This document shows, piece by piece, positions 8,500 through 18,900 of a DNA stretch of 64,000 bases (positions are counted from its first letter, which is position 1; every line of letters begins with the position of its first letter). The position numbers and the translations under genes are program-made. The notes beneath the pieces were generated by a model, which was not told the origin of the DNA, did not search any database, and saw only the letters and a program-made list of their open reading frames with translations. The stretch is taken from contig JAKSDI010000244.1 of the NCBI GenBank assembly GCA_022360175.1, positions 1 to 64,000 of the forward strand, given 5' to 3'. The stretch is from Chitinophagales bacterium. Lineage in GTDB: Bacteria; Bacteroidota; Bacteroidia; Chitinophagales; Saprospiraceae.

Positions 8500-11400
8500 T
8501 TAATGGGATAGGATAAATTGCTTTACCATCTGTTTCCCTTGTACATTATTAATTCGAATGAAATAAGCACCAGCAGGTACGTTTCCTAAATCCCATTTTA
8601 TGCTTGATGAATGAGCTTGCACTATTTTTTGCGCAATGCTCTGTCCGTATAGATTGTATACCTCCAACTGAATTTCATCAGGATACGCTTGTCCCAATTG
8701 TACTATAAATTGACCCGTATTTGGGTTTGGATAAACCGAAAGATCTGGAGAAACTTTGGATAATATCGCTTCTGGATGGTTACCTTCAGTACTCAATCCA
8801 CCATTACTACTGCTAACCATAACATGACTAAAGATCGCTTCGGTAGCAACTCCTGGCAGGTAGGAGAAGGTAGCCATACCCATTTCTACACAGCTTTGCA
8901 TAGGTACGTATACGCTGTGCACATATTGGAAAGAGCTGCCTGTCGTACTGTAGTAAGCAAAAATCCAATCTCCCTGTCGTTCCAGCTTCAGCCAATAGGG
9001 GGAAGGCCTGACGAAAGCCTGAATTACCTTATTGGCACCCGTAATGTATCGGGTTTCGTGGCGAAGGCTGTTAGAAAGGTTGGAAAAAATGGCTACCTGT
9101 TTGCTATCATCATCAGCTGTTTCGCGTATCATGAGCCCTCCATATCCATTGGGCGAAACACTTTCAATTTTGGCAGTAATAGAACCATCGCCACACAAAC
9201 TTTGACCAACAAAAGCCAATGCATCGGAATTGTGAGTGGTAGCGTTCTGCCCACTACTGGAAATATAGAAAGTACCTTCGTCGGGATTAGGATAGTGGCA
9301 TGGATCAAAAGCATAATTGTTTTGGGCGGCGCTAGTACCGATGTCATATCCTGTCCAGGCGTTTGGTAAGCCATTTCCGGGAGCTACACTGATGTAAGAC
9401 CTACAAGTACTGGTGTTTCCGGATTGATCTTGTACCGTTACATCAATGGGGTTGATGCTACCTATATCATAACAGTTGTAGGTAGTTGCAGGGAATGATA
9501 CATTGGTAATGGCACAATTGTCATAACTGCTAATAGAATTGTACACATCAGCCTGAGTTAGTGTATAGGTACCATCGGGTTGAATGATGACTTCCGTATC
9601 CAGGCAATATACCGTAGGCGCAATTTTGTCGAGTACAGTCACTGTAGCAGTACAAGTACTGGTATTTCCTACGATGTCAGTAAGTGTGAGGGTGACGGTA
9701 TTGCCTCCCAGTTCATCACAAGTAAAAGTGGTAGTGGAAAGTGATAAAGAGGAGATGCTACAGTTGTCGGTAGAATTGAGATTAACAGATTCTGGCGAAG
9801 TATAGGCATATCCAGCATCATTGAGATATATTATTACATCCTGACATTGAGCTATTGGAGCGATATCGTCTTCCACTGTGACAGATGCCTCGCAGCTGCT
9901 GCTATTGTTATTTACATCAGTAATGGTGAGTGTTACTGTATTATCGCCCAGGTAACTGCAATCAAAATTGGTTTGGTTTAAAGCTAATGTTGCAATACCA
10001 CAATTGTCAAAGGATTCATTATTGATATCAGAAGCGGAAATAGTAGCATGTCCATTATCGTCCAATTGAATGTTTATATTTTGACAAATAGGGGTAGGAG
10101 GGAGGTTATCTACTACAGTCACTACCGCATTACAGGAGTTGGAGTTATTATTGATATCTACCACCGTAAGGGTTATCGTGTTACTTCCCACCTCGCTACA
10201 ATTGAAAGCTTGCTTGTCAAGGCTTGTAGAAGCAATACCGCAAGCATCAGAAGAGCCATTATTGATATCACTGGTACTAATAGAGACTGTTCCCTCGCTA
10301 TCAAGATAGATAGTGATATCCTGGCATTGAGCATCGGGAATTATTTGATCTATGATGGTTACAATAGCAGTGCAAGAACTGGAAAGTCCATTGGCATCGG
10401 TTACCGTTTGGGTGATGGGAAGGCTTCCTACCTCACTACAGTCGAAAGTGTTTTTGGAAAGGCTATAGGAATCAATACCACAGGCATCAGAAGAGTTCAG
10501 GTCCATTTCATCATTGTTCATAGTGTATGTGCCATCTGGTAAGAGATAAATGGAAATATCCTGGCAGATAGCATGAGGAGCTGTAACGTCTTCCACCGTG
10601 ACGGTAGCAGAACAGGAAGCGGTTCCTGCATCACCACTAATGCTTAAAGTAATGGTATTGTTTCCAACATCACTACAATCAAAATCATAGATATCAAGGC
10701 TCATAGCAGGAGCACCGATACAACCTTCCAGAGAGCCATTGTCTATATCTTCAACACTAATACTTGCATTTCCATTGGCATCTAATTGAATAGTAATATC
10801 CTGGCACTCCGGGAAGAGTGTATTGTGGTCAATAACAGTAACAGTAGCGGTGCAGGTGGCAACATTATTACTAGCATCAGTTACGCTTAGTGTTACGGTA
10901 TTCGGGCCTATTTCACTGCAATCGAATGTACTTTGGCTAAGCATTAAAGTTGGATAATCATCACAAACATCATAAGAATCATCGCCTATTGTCTGAGCAG
11001 AAACGGAAGCATTACCATTAGCATCTAATTGGATAGTTGCATCTTCGCATATAGCCTTTGGAATTGTATTGTCTTCTACAGTTACACTTGAAGTACAGTT
11101 AGATACATTTCCACTTGGGTCTGTAACCGTTAAAGTGACGGTGTGAACTCCTATATCATTACAATGAAATACTGTCTGGTCTAGTGTTTGGTTGGCAAAA
11201 CCACAAGCATCGCTCGAACCATTATCTACCATTTGAGGAGTAATAGTAGCCTTACCGTTATTAGGGACATTAGCAGTTATATTCTGACATATAGCTATTG
11301 GCGCGATATTGTCTTCTACTGTTACAATAGCCGTACAGGTAGCAACATTCGCATTTACATCTGTTACAGTTAAGGTAATGGTATTACTGCCTACATGACT

Positions 11401-14400
11401 ACAGTCAAAGTTTGTTTGGCTTAAAGCCAGGCTGGCAACACCGCAAGCATCATTTGAACTATTGTCTATCGCTTGTGGAGTAGTCGATCCATTTCCGCTG
11501 GCATCTAATTGGATAGTTACATCCTGGCATATGGCAGTTGAAGCTACATTATCTACAACGGTTACATTTGCGGAGCATGTAGAAACATTTGCATTCACAT
11601 CCGTTAAAGTTAAGGTTACCGTATTAGATCCTACATCGCTGCAATCAAAGTTTGTTTCACTTAATGATATACTAGCGATGCCACAAGCATCATTAGAACT
11701 ATTGTCTACCGCTTGTGCCGTGGTTGATCCATTTCCACTGGCATCCAATTGGATAGTCACATCCTGACATACAGCAGTAGGAGCTACATTATCCACAACG
11801 GTTACATTTGCGGAGCAAGTGGAGGTATTGGCACTCACATCTGTTACGGTTAAGGTTACTGTATTGGAACCTATATTGCTGCAATTGAAGCTTGTTTGGC
11901 TCGAAGCCAGGCTTGCAATGCCACAAACATCGGAAGAGTTATTGTCTATTTCATTAGCAGCCATGGTATAGGTGCCATCAGATTCAAGTAGGATGCTTAT
12001 ATCCTGGCAATTAGCAGTAGGTGCTATCACATCTTCTACTGTAACTGTAGCTGTACAAGAAGCAGTTCCTGCGCTTCCACTAGTGGTTAAAGTGACGGTA
12101 TTATTCCCCACATTATCACAATCAAAATCATAGATGTCGAGACTCATAGAAGGAGCACCAACACAGCCTTCCAGAGAACCATTATCTATATCCTCTACGG
12201 CTATACTTGCAGTGCCATTGGCATCCAATTGAATAGTAATATTCTGGCATTGAGGGTATAAGGTATTGTCATCGTTTATGGTGACTGTAGCTGTACAAGA
12301 ACTAGATAATCCATTCACATCAGTTATGGTTTGAGTAATGGAATGAGTACCGATTTCATCACAATCAAAGCTGTTTTTAGAAAGGCTAAAAGTAGCAATG
12401 CCACAGGCATCGGAAGAGTTATCGTCTATTTCATCATCTGCCATCGTATAAGTGCCATCTGATCCAAGCATAATGCTTATATCCTGGCAATTGGCAGTAG
12501 GGGGTGTTACATCTTCTACCGTAACGGTGGCGGTACAGGAAGTACTACCTCCACTACTGCTGGCTGTTAGGGTCACGGTATTATCGCCAATATCATCACA
12601 ATTAAAGTTGGTGATATCCAGGCTTAATGTAGGAGTGCCATCACAACCTAAAGTAGAGCCATTGTCGATATCGGCAGTTGTGATACTGGCTGCGCCATTA
12701 GCGTCTAATTGTACAGTAGTATTCTGACACTCAGCATCGGGGGAATTATGATCGTTTACGGTGACTGTAGCAGAGCAACCATCGGCATTGCCTTTATCAT
12801 CATATATGGTAAGATTTACCGTATTGTCTCCTATATCATCACAATCAAATTGAGTAATGTCCAGCGTCCTACTGGCAACATTACATTCTGCTGAAGAACC
12901 ATTGTCAATATCCGAAGCTGAGATAGAAACCGTACCATTATTGTCAAGTGTAACGGTAAAATCAATACATACTGCTTCTGGAGCATCACAGCAAACAATA
13001 GGTCCACTGGGTTCTTCTACCATTACATTTGCAGCACAGGTGCTTTGATTGCCTGCGGCGTCTGTTACTGTTAATATAACAAGGTGGCTACCTACATCTT
13101 CGCAATCAAAATCAGAAATATCTAGTGAGCGGGATTGAATTCCACAATTGTCAGTACTGCCGTCATCTATATCAGTGTCACTAATAGATACTGTGCCGTT
13201 ATTTCCTAATACAACAGTGATATCTTTGCAAACGGCTGTGGGAGCTTCGTTTTCAGTAATGGTAACTACTGTTGAACAGGAACTACTACTAGCATCTGAA
13301 GCTTGTGGATAGAAACCAACAGTCATCGTTTGGCTACCTACATCATTACAATTGAGGTCTAAAAAGGAAGCATTGGGAATAAACTGAGCGTATAGGCCAT
13401 TTGCATCGCATTCTAAAGAAGAACCATTGTCGAGTTCATTTGGGAATAGTACTGCAGTACCATCTTCACCGAGTTCTATTGTGTAGGTGTTCTTACAGGA
13501 AGCTGAAACGGTTCCACTACCATAAGAATTGCCACCAAATAAACGATACTGAATATAACCGTCAGCAGGGTCACCAGTATAAGCTTCTGTGGTGATATTA
13601 GAAAAAGTAGCATAGTCTGAATTGACATAACTACCACCGCCACCGCCACCACCAGCAGAACCACCAGCACCGCCTCCGGAGTAGCCACCACCGCCGCCGC
13701 CAACATCCCATGCCATGCCACCGCCGCCAAATCCAAATCCGCCATTTCTGCCATTACAACCTGTACCCTCACTAGAGCCCCCAGCACCTCCGGTAGTTTG
13801 TGCTACTTTTCCGTTGCCAATACTAGTCGTTTCAAATCCACAGAGAAAAGCCCCTCCACTAGAAGAATAACCACCACCTGCACCTGCATCAGCACCAAAC
13901 CATCCACCTCTGCCATCAGTACCTCCATCTCCGGCATCACTACCCCCACTACCTCCGCTGGCATCGCCATTGGCATTCGTTTGTCCATCTCCACCAGCAT
14001 TACTGTTTGTGCAAAATCCACCGGTTTGGCCCTGGAAGGCTCCGCCACCACCACCTGCAGCGGCAAGAACCTCCCACTCATTACAACCATATTCTTTGTA
14101 TAATAATCCGGTACCACCACCGCCACCACCAGAGCCATAGCCATTACAAGCGACTTCGGTGGCATTGATACTGTTGCCTTTACCTCCTATGATGAAACGC
14201 AGAATACTACCTGGTTCTAAATCTCCATCATCACACCCAATATCAAAACAGATCTGTGTCTTAGCACCAAATCCACCGCGCGATTTACAATCCGGACAAA
14301 TGGAAAGGGTTCCGACTGAGGCATAACCTCCATCACCACCATTAAGCGTGAAACATAATTCATCGAAATTGGCAGCATATGGTATCTTAAAATCTTTATA

Positions 14401-15693
14401 ACTACCAGTGTAGCTTTGAGTCGTATAACTAGCAGATTCGGTGATTTCAGTGGCACTAATTGCCTGATCTAATACTATTACATGTGTCTGACAGGTACTG
14501 ATGTTTCCGTCATTATCGGTTACAGTAAGGGTGACAAGATTACTGCCCAGCCCAAGAGTAGTACAATCAGAATTATCAATACTTAAGCTAATAGTACCGG
14601 CTCCTAAATCATAACTTCCGTTATCGATATCATCGGTGGTGATTGCTATCTCTGTATCATAAACAGATAAGTTTACAGCTAAAAAATCATTACAAAGTGC
14701 CACTGGTGCCCCTTCCTGAGTAATCTGATATTCGATATAACCTGCATCAGCATCGTGCTCTGTAGCTCCGCCATCTGTCTTTGTGGTTTCTAATGCTTTG
14801 GAATTGGTAAAGCTACCACCACCACCACCGTTTTCGGTAAAGCTACCACCACCACCGCCGGAATAGCCACCACCGCCGCCACCACTTTCACTTCCTTGAC
14901 CGCCACCACCAAAACCAAATCCTTCATTCGTATCACTATAAGCCCTAGATCCGGAAATACCTCCTTTTGCAACATATTCTCCACTGCTATTTGAACTTCC
15001 TGCGCCAAAAACTCCAGCCCCTCCAAGTCCATAATTACTATCACTGCCACCATTTCCATTGGTGCCACCATTATCATCACCACCGTTTGTAGATGCTCTG
15101 CCGCCTTGTCCGTGAGCAGCACCAAAACAGGCCCCAAACTCTGTCCGATAGGCGCCACCTCCCCCGCCAGCAACACCCAGTATGACCCATTTGGAAGAGG
15201 CATCATCCATATTAGTGCTGGCCGTATTGCCAGAAGGGCTAGATGCTGTAGTATATAGTAAGCCAGAGCCACCTCCACCACTTCCTGAACTTGATAAAAT
15301 TCCCGTTAATACTCGGCCTCCTAGGCCAGGGATGAATCTCAGCGTTCCCCCGGGTGCCAAATCATTTGCTCCTGTACCTATATTAAAAGAAAATGTTACA
15401 AAGGCACCATCACCTCCATAGGCTTCGCATTCATAACCTGGGGTCTTAGCACCCCCGCCATCACCTCCTAAAAGGCGAAAACTGATTTTGTAGGTACCTG
15501 ACAAATCACTAGGAATGAGAAAGTCTTGGTAAGAACCATTTGCATCTACTCTATGAAATGTTTCATCTGCGGTAAGAATGGTTTGACTAAAAATTGGGTC
15601 GGAATTACTGAAAAACAGTAATGATAGAATTAAAATAAAAGGTAAGGATATTTTGTGGATATCACCTTTTGAAGCTGTGAGATAAGTAAACAT
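8500..15693 (-). CDS. Giant T9SS-exported protein: two glycine-rich domains, 18 HYR-like repeats, DUF1349-like domain
   Basis: 2397 residues. The signal peptide spans about 1-36 (IHKISLPFILILSLLFFSNS). The first glycine-rich domain (about 45-322) is followed by one HYR-like repeat, then a second glycine-rich domain (about 425-725), both with RFIPG/RFIIGG, GGGGGGTGLLYK-type and AGGGGGA motifs. Seventeen consecutive repeats of about 80 residues occupy about 735-2108. Each has four cysteines (near positions 7, 35, 49 and 71) in the frame C-Q-D-I-T...DNGSSDACGIAS...FDCSDVG...TVTLTVTD...STC. Residues 2109-2317 form a DUF1349-like concanavalin-type domain (GYGGLMIRE, RQGDWIFAYY), and the last 80 residues a T9SS sorting domain beginning LSVYPNPNTGQF. 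Export across the outer membrane and surface anchoring follow from the T9SS tail; an adhesin role is inferred. It lies 209 bases downstream of HTCS 15903-20033, its probable regulator. Confidence 0.93.
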   Translation of the reverse strand: MFTYLTASKGDIHKISLPFILILSLLFFSNSDPIFSQTILTADETFHRVDANGSYQDFLIPSDLSGTYKISFRLLGGDGGGAKTPGYECEAYGGDGAFVTFSFNIGTGANDLAPGGTLRFIPGLGGRVLTGILSSSGSGGGGSGLLYTTASSPSGNTASTNMDDASSKWVILGVAGGGGGAYRTEFGACFGAAHGQGGRASTNGGDDNGGTNGNGGSDSNYGLGGAGVFGAGSSNSSGEYVAKGGISGSRAYSDTNEGFGFGGGGQGSESGGGGGGYSGGGGGSFTENGGGGGSFTNSKALETTKTDGGATEHDADAGYIEYQITQEGAPVALCNDFLAVNLSVYDTEIAITTDDIDNGSYDLGAGTISLSIDNSDCTTLGLGSNLVTLTVTDNDGNISTCQTHVIVLDQAISATEITESASYTTQSYTGSYKDFKIPYAANFDELCFTLNGGDGGYASVGTLSICPDCKSRGGFGAKTQICFDIGCDDGDLEPGSILRFIIGGKGNSINATEVACNGYGSGGGGGGTGLLYKEYGCNEWEVLAAAGGGGGAFQGQTGGFCTNSNAGGDGQTNANGDASGGSGGSDAGDGGTDGRGGWFGADAGAGGGYSSSGGAFLCGFETTSIGNGKVAQTTGGAGGSSEGTGCNGRNGGFGFGGGGMAWDVGGGGGGYSGGGAGGSAGGGGGGGSYVNSDYATFSNITTEAYTGDPADGYIQYRLFGGNSYGSGTVSASCKNTYTIELGEDGTAVLFPNELDNGSSLECDANGLYAQFIPNASFLDLNCNDVGSQTMTVGFYPQASDASSSSCSTVVTITENEAPTAVCKDITVVLGNNGTVSISDTDIDDGSTDNCGIQSRSLDISDFDCEDVGSHLVILTVTDAAGNQSTCAANVMVEEPSGPIVCCDAPEAVCIDFTVTLDNNGTVSISASDIDNGSSAECNVASRTLDITQFDCDDIGDNTVNLTIYDDKGNADGCSATVTVNDHNSPDAECQNTTVQLDANGAASITTADIDNGSTLGCDGTPTLSLDITNFNCDDIGDNTVTLTASSSGGSTSCTATVTVEDVTPPTANCQDISIMLGSDGTYTMADDEIDDNSSDACGIATFSLSKNSFDCDEIGTHSITQTITDVNGLSSSCTATVTINDDNTLYPQCQNITIQLDANGTASIAVEDIDNGSLEGCVGAPSMSLDIYDFDCDNVGNNTVTLTTSGSAGTASCTATVTVEDVIAPTANCQDISILLESDGTYTMAANEIDNNSSDVCGIASLASSQTSFNCSNIGSNTVTLTVTDVSANTSTCSANVTVVDNVAPTAVCQDVTIQLDASGNGSTTAQAVDNSSNDACGIASISLSETNFDCSDVGSNTVTLTLTDVNANVSTCSANVTVVDNVASTAICQDVTIQLDASGNGSTTPQAIDNSSNDACGVASLALSQTNFDCSHVGSNTITLTVTDVNANVATCTAIVTVEDNIAPIAICQNITANVPNNGKATITPQMVDNGSSDACGFANQTLDQTVFHCNDIGVHTVTLTVTDPSGNVSNCTSSVTVEDNTIPKAICEDATIQLDANGNASVSAQTIGDDSYDVCDDYPTLMLSQSTFDCSEIGPNTVTLSVTDASNNVATCTATVTVIDHNTLFPECQDITIQLDANGNASISVEDIDNGSLEGCIGAPAMSLDIYDFDCSDVGNNTITLSISGDAGTASCSATVTVEDVTAPHAICQDISIYLLPDGTYTMNNDEMDLNSSDACGIDSYSLSKNTFDCSEVGSLPITQTVTDANGLSSSCTAIVTIIDQIIPDAQCQDITIYLDSEGTVSISTSDINNGSSDACGIASTSLDKQAFNCSEVGSNTITLTVVDINNNSNSCNAVVTVVDNLPPTPICQNINIQLDDNGHATISASDINNESFDNCGIATLALNQTNFDCSYLGDNTVTLTITDVNNNSSSCEASVTVEDDIAPIAQCQDVIIYLNDAGYAYTSPESVNLNSTDNCSISSLSLSTTTFTCDELGGNTVTLTLTDIVGNTSTCTATVTVLDKIAPTVYCLDTEVIIQPDGTYTLTQADVYNSISSYDNCAITNVSFPATTYNCYDIGSINPIDVTVQDQSGNTSTCRSYISVAPGNGLPNAWTGYDIGTSAAQNNYAFDPCHYPNPDEGTFYISSSGQNATTHNSDALAFVGQSLCGDGSITAKIESVSPNGYGGLMIRETADDDSKQVAIFSNLSNSLRHETRYITGANKVIQAFVRPSPYWLKLERQGDWIFAYYSTTGSSFQYVHSVYVPMQSCVEMGMATFSYLPGVATEAIFSHVMVSSSNGGLSTEGNHPEAILSKVSPDLSVYPNPNTGQFIVQLGQAYPDEIQLEVYNLYGQSIAQKIVQAHSSSIKWDLGNVPAGAYFIRINNVQGKQMVKQFILSH

Positions 15694-15727
15694 TTTAGTA
15701 GAATTTTGAATGTCGAAGAATGTAGCC

Positions 15728-15788
15728 CAAAGATGATAGGAAGAGGCTGTCGAATTCTGGACAAAAGCTATCTAGAATTGGACATTGG
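15728..15788 (-). promoter_or_regulatory. Candidate HTCS-type promoter/operator of gene 8500-15693
   Basis: TGGACA at 15758-15763 recurs at 15779-15784, exactly 21 bp apart, within longer similar blocks starting at 15750 and 15771. On the minus strand the sites read TGTCCA. A CATCTTTG box lies at 15735-15728, 23 bp from the proximal TGGACA, and the ATG is 35 bases further on. Same architecture as the promoters at 45206, 51298, 57047 and 61566. Confidence 0.55.
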
Positions 15789-15902
15789 TTGTAATATGCT
15801 GATTGTTAGGTGTTTGAGATGGTGGGCTGTTCGTGTGTATTCTATTCGTTGATTTGATTTAATGGTATCGATGTTGAGAGAAATCGACGAATGAGTGAGG
15901 TC

Positions 15903-18900
15903 TTATTGATACTGAGATGGGCTTTTGCCAAAGCGTTGGGCAAAGAGTTGAGAGAAGTGACTGGGGGATTTGAAGCCACTGGCGTAAGCAACTTCAGCGA
16001 TGGTGTGTTTGGAGCGTTCTTCTAAAAGGTGTCGTGCTTTTTGGAGTTTGACTTCCTGTATATATCGGCCAATAGAAAGCCCGGTTAAGCTTTTTACTTT
16101 TCGGGAAAGTTGTCGTGCACTGATGGCATGTTGATCAGCCAGATAGTTTGTATTGAGCTCCAATTGTTTTTCTAAGGCAAGGATAGCGCTTTCTTCTACT
16201 GCTTTAAGCCATTGTTGATCGGCATTGCCATCAGATGAAAATTCTGGTTGAATGTTTATTGCTTGTTCTGTTTCCTGTTGGCGCTGTTGGTAATTATTCA
16301 AAAGGTTTTCAATTCGTACTAGGAGTTCTATAGGTGAAAAGGGTTTGGTGAGATAATCATCCACTCCCATGCGCAGGGCCTTGAGTTTGTTTCTTTCTTT
16401 GGTTTTTGCGGTAAGCATGATTACAGGAAGCTTCCGCAGTTGTTCGTCTCGTTTAATTGCCTCTAAAAACTCATAGCCATTCATTCGAGGCATATTGATA
16501 TCTGAGAGGATAAAGTCGACAGCTAATTTGTTTTTATCTTTTCTTTCATTTAAAAAGTGGAGTGCTTCAAGGCCATCGTTTTTGCAAATGACGTGATAGT
16601 GGTTAGTTAATAGTTGTTCGATAAAAGCTTGTACTTCCAGGTTGTCTTCGACAATTAAGATAGTAGATGTTTTTTGAGCTTTTGAGCTTTCTTCATTTGG
16701 GAGGTATTGAGTTGGTGTGGATAGGGAGTAGCTTATATTTGAGGTGCCTGGAATTGAAGGTTGGGCTGCTTTAGCTGCTAAAATTAAACGAAAGACACTA
16801 CCTTCTCCCAGTTGGCTTTTTACCTCTATACTTCCTCCCATTAATTTGGCCAGGTCTTGGGCCAGCGCCAGGCCTATACCACTACCTGTAGATTTAGCAA
16901 TGTTTTCTTGGCCTGATTGGAAAAAGCGGTCGAATATACGAGGGAGGTCTTCAGTTGGAATACCCTGCCCGGTATCCTCTACTTCAAAGAGTATCTTTTC
17001 TTTTTCTGAAAAAACACGGAAGGAGATAGTACCCTGTTCCGGCGTGAATTTAAAAGCATTGCCCAGTAGATTATTAATGATTTTTTCTAATCTTCTGGGG
17101 TCTGTTAGTAAGTGATAATTTGAATTAATCTGATAATCCAATTGGAATTGAATGCGCTTAAGTTGAGCAGCGGCTTCGAACGAGGAGTAGATGGTGTTAC
17201 AGAAGGATTGCAAATGAACTTTTTCCTCTATTAGTTTGATTTGTCGGGATTCAATTTTTGCTAAATCCAACATTTCATCTACCAGGCGTAGCAACTTTTT
17301 ACCGTTTTGCTGGATCGCCCTTAGTGATTGTCTGATTCTGGGGAAATTAGATACTGCTTCATCTTGCTCTAACAATTCTGCCGGGCCTGTAATTAAGGTG
17401 AGTGGGGTGCGGAAGTCATGGGAGATATTAGCAAAAAACCGAGATTTCATCTGATCCAGTTGCTTCAATTCACTGGCCTGATGTTCAATCAGTTCTTTAT
17501 CTTTTCTGATTTGGATGGTTCGTTTGTCTACTTCATTTTCCAGCTTTTCCTTTTCCTTGCGTAAGCGTTGTACCCAAAGCAGGCCAAATATTAAAAAGGG
17601 AAGTGCCAGGACGATATAAAACCAGTTTTGCTTGTAAAAAAACTCTCTGGCTTTAATCTGGAGTATAATTGGTTCTTTCGCCCAGTTACCATTTTTATCG
17701 ATACCACTTATGATAAGATTGTATTCTCCAGCGGGAAGGTTGGATAAGTTTATCTGATGATCATTGCCAATGTAAATCCAGTCTTTATTGATGCCTTCCA
17801 GTTGATAGGCGTAGCGGTTCTTTTTAGAATAGCCATAATTAGACATCCCCACGTTCACGGTAAGATTGCGTTGGTCTGCCTGCAGATATATTGTTTTATT
17901 GGCTTCTTCAGGATTTCGAAGGCTGACGGCTTGATCCAGCTTATCATCATAATAAGACAAGTGGGTAATGTAAATTTGTGATGCTTCGGATGCTCTGAGT
18001 CCTTTTTTGAGCAGTGGAGGATTGATGACATTCAAGCCATATACTGTCCCGAAATACAAAAGCCCGTTGGGGTCCTTGTAATGCGCATAGCGATTGAATT
18101 CATAGTGGCTTAGGCCGTCCTCTGTATTAAGACTTGTAATAATGGCCCCATCAGGCTGAAACAAAGTAAGGCCATCATAGGTGCCTACCCATATGTCGCC
18201 TTCATCGTCTTCCAAAATATTGACTACCGTATTATTGCTTAAACCATTGGCATTATTGATGACCTTGATAACTTTTTCTTGTTTGGGGTCAAAAATATGA
18301 ATACCTCTGGAGGCGGTTCCTGCCCAGATAAGGCCTTGCTGGTCTTTTTCGATTACTAAAATTCGGTGGTCTTCAAAACCTGCAGATTCTCCATATTGCT
18401 GTATCTGCTGTTGAGGTAGATTGATTTTAAATAAACCTTCATTAGTCGCCACCCAAAGGATGTCTTCTCCATCTGTTATCAGGTAATGGACTACTCCTGG
18501 AAAATGTAAGGGGGTGCCGTCTACTTCAAAAGGTATTGCCTTTCTTGTGGGCAGGTCATATAGTAATAACTGAGACTTATCTTTTTCAATGATTACTATT
18601 TGAGTTGGAGATATAAATTGGGCTACTCCAACTAAAAAACCTAAAGTGTGTTTTTCACATGATCCATCTTCATTGGGTTCAAAACGCACTAGTTCACCAT
18701 TATATTCCAGCCATAAATTAGCTTGCGGATCATTGAATAGGTGGAAAAAGCTTCTGCTTGCTAAGTAGTCATCAAAGCAGGTGTTGGGTTCAATATCATT
18801 GAGCTGAAAGTGATGGTTGATGTATTTTAATTTACCTCCATATCTTGCAATAAGATTCCCTTTAGTATTTCTCCTTAAATGCCGAAAGCCACCATCTTCA

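Noticed and set aside
9500..13300. Regular repeats at about 240 bp that might suggest a CRISPR or satellite array
   Set aside because: They are the coding repeats of the HYR-like modules, in frame and diverged, with no short repeat/spacer structure.
13476..15281. Several long open frames in other phases of the glycine-rich coding region (Val/Ala-rich peptides)
   Set aside because: GGN-rich sequence yields stop-free shadows in other frames; the main frame has the signal peptide and domain continuity.
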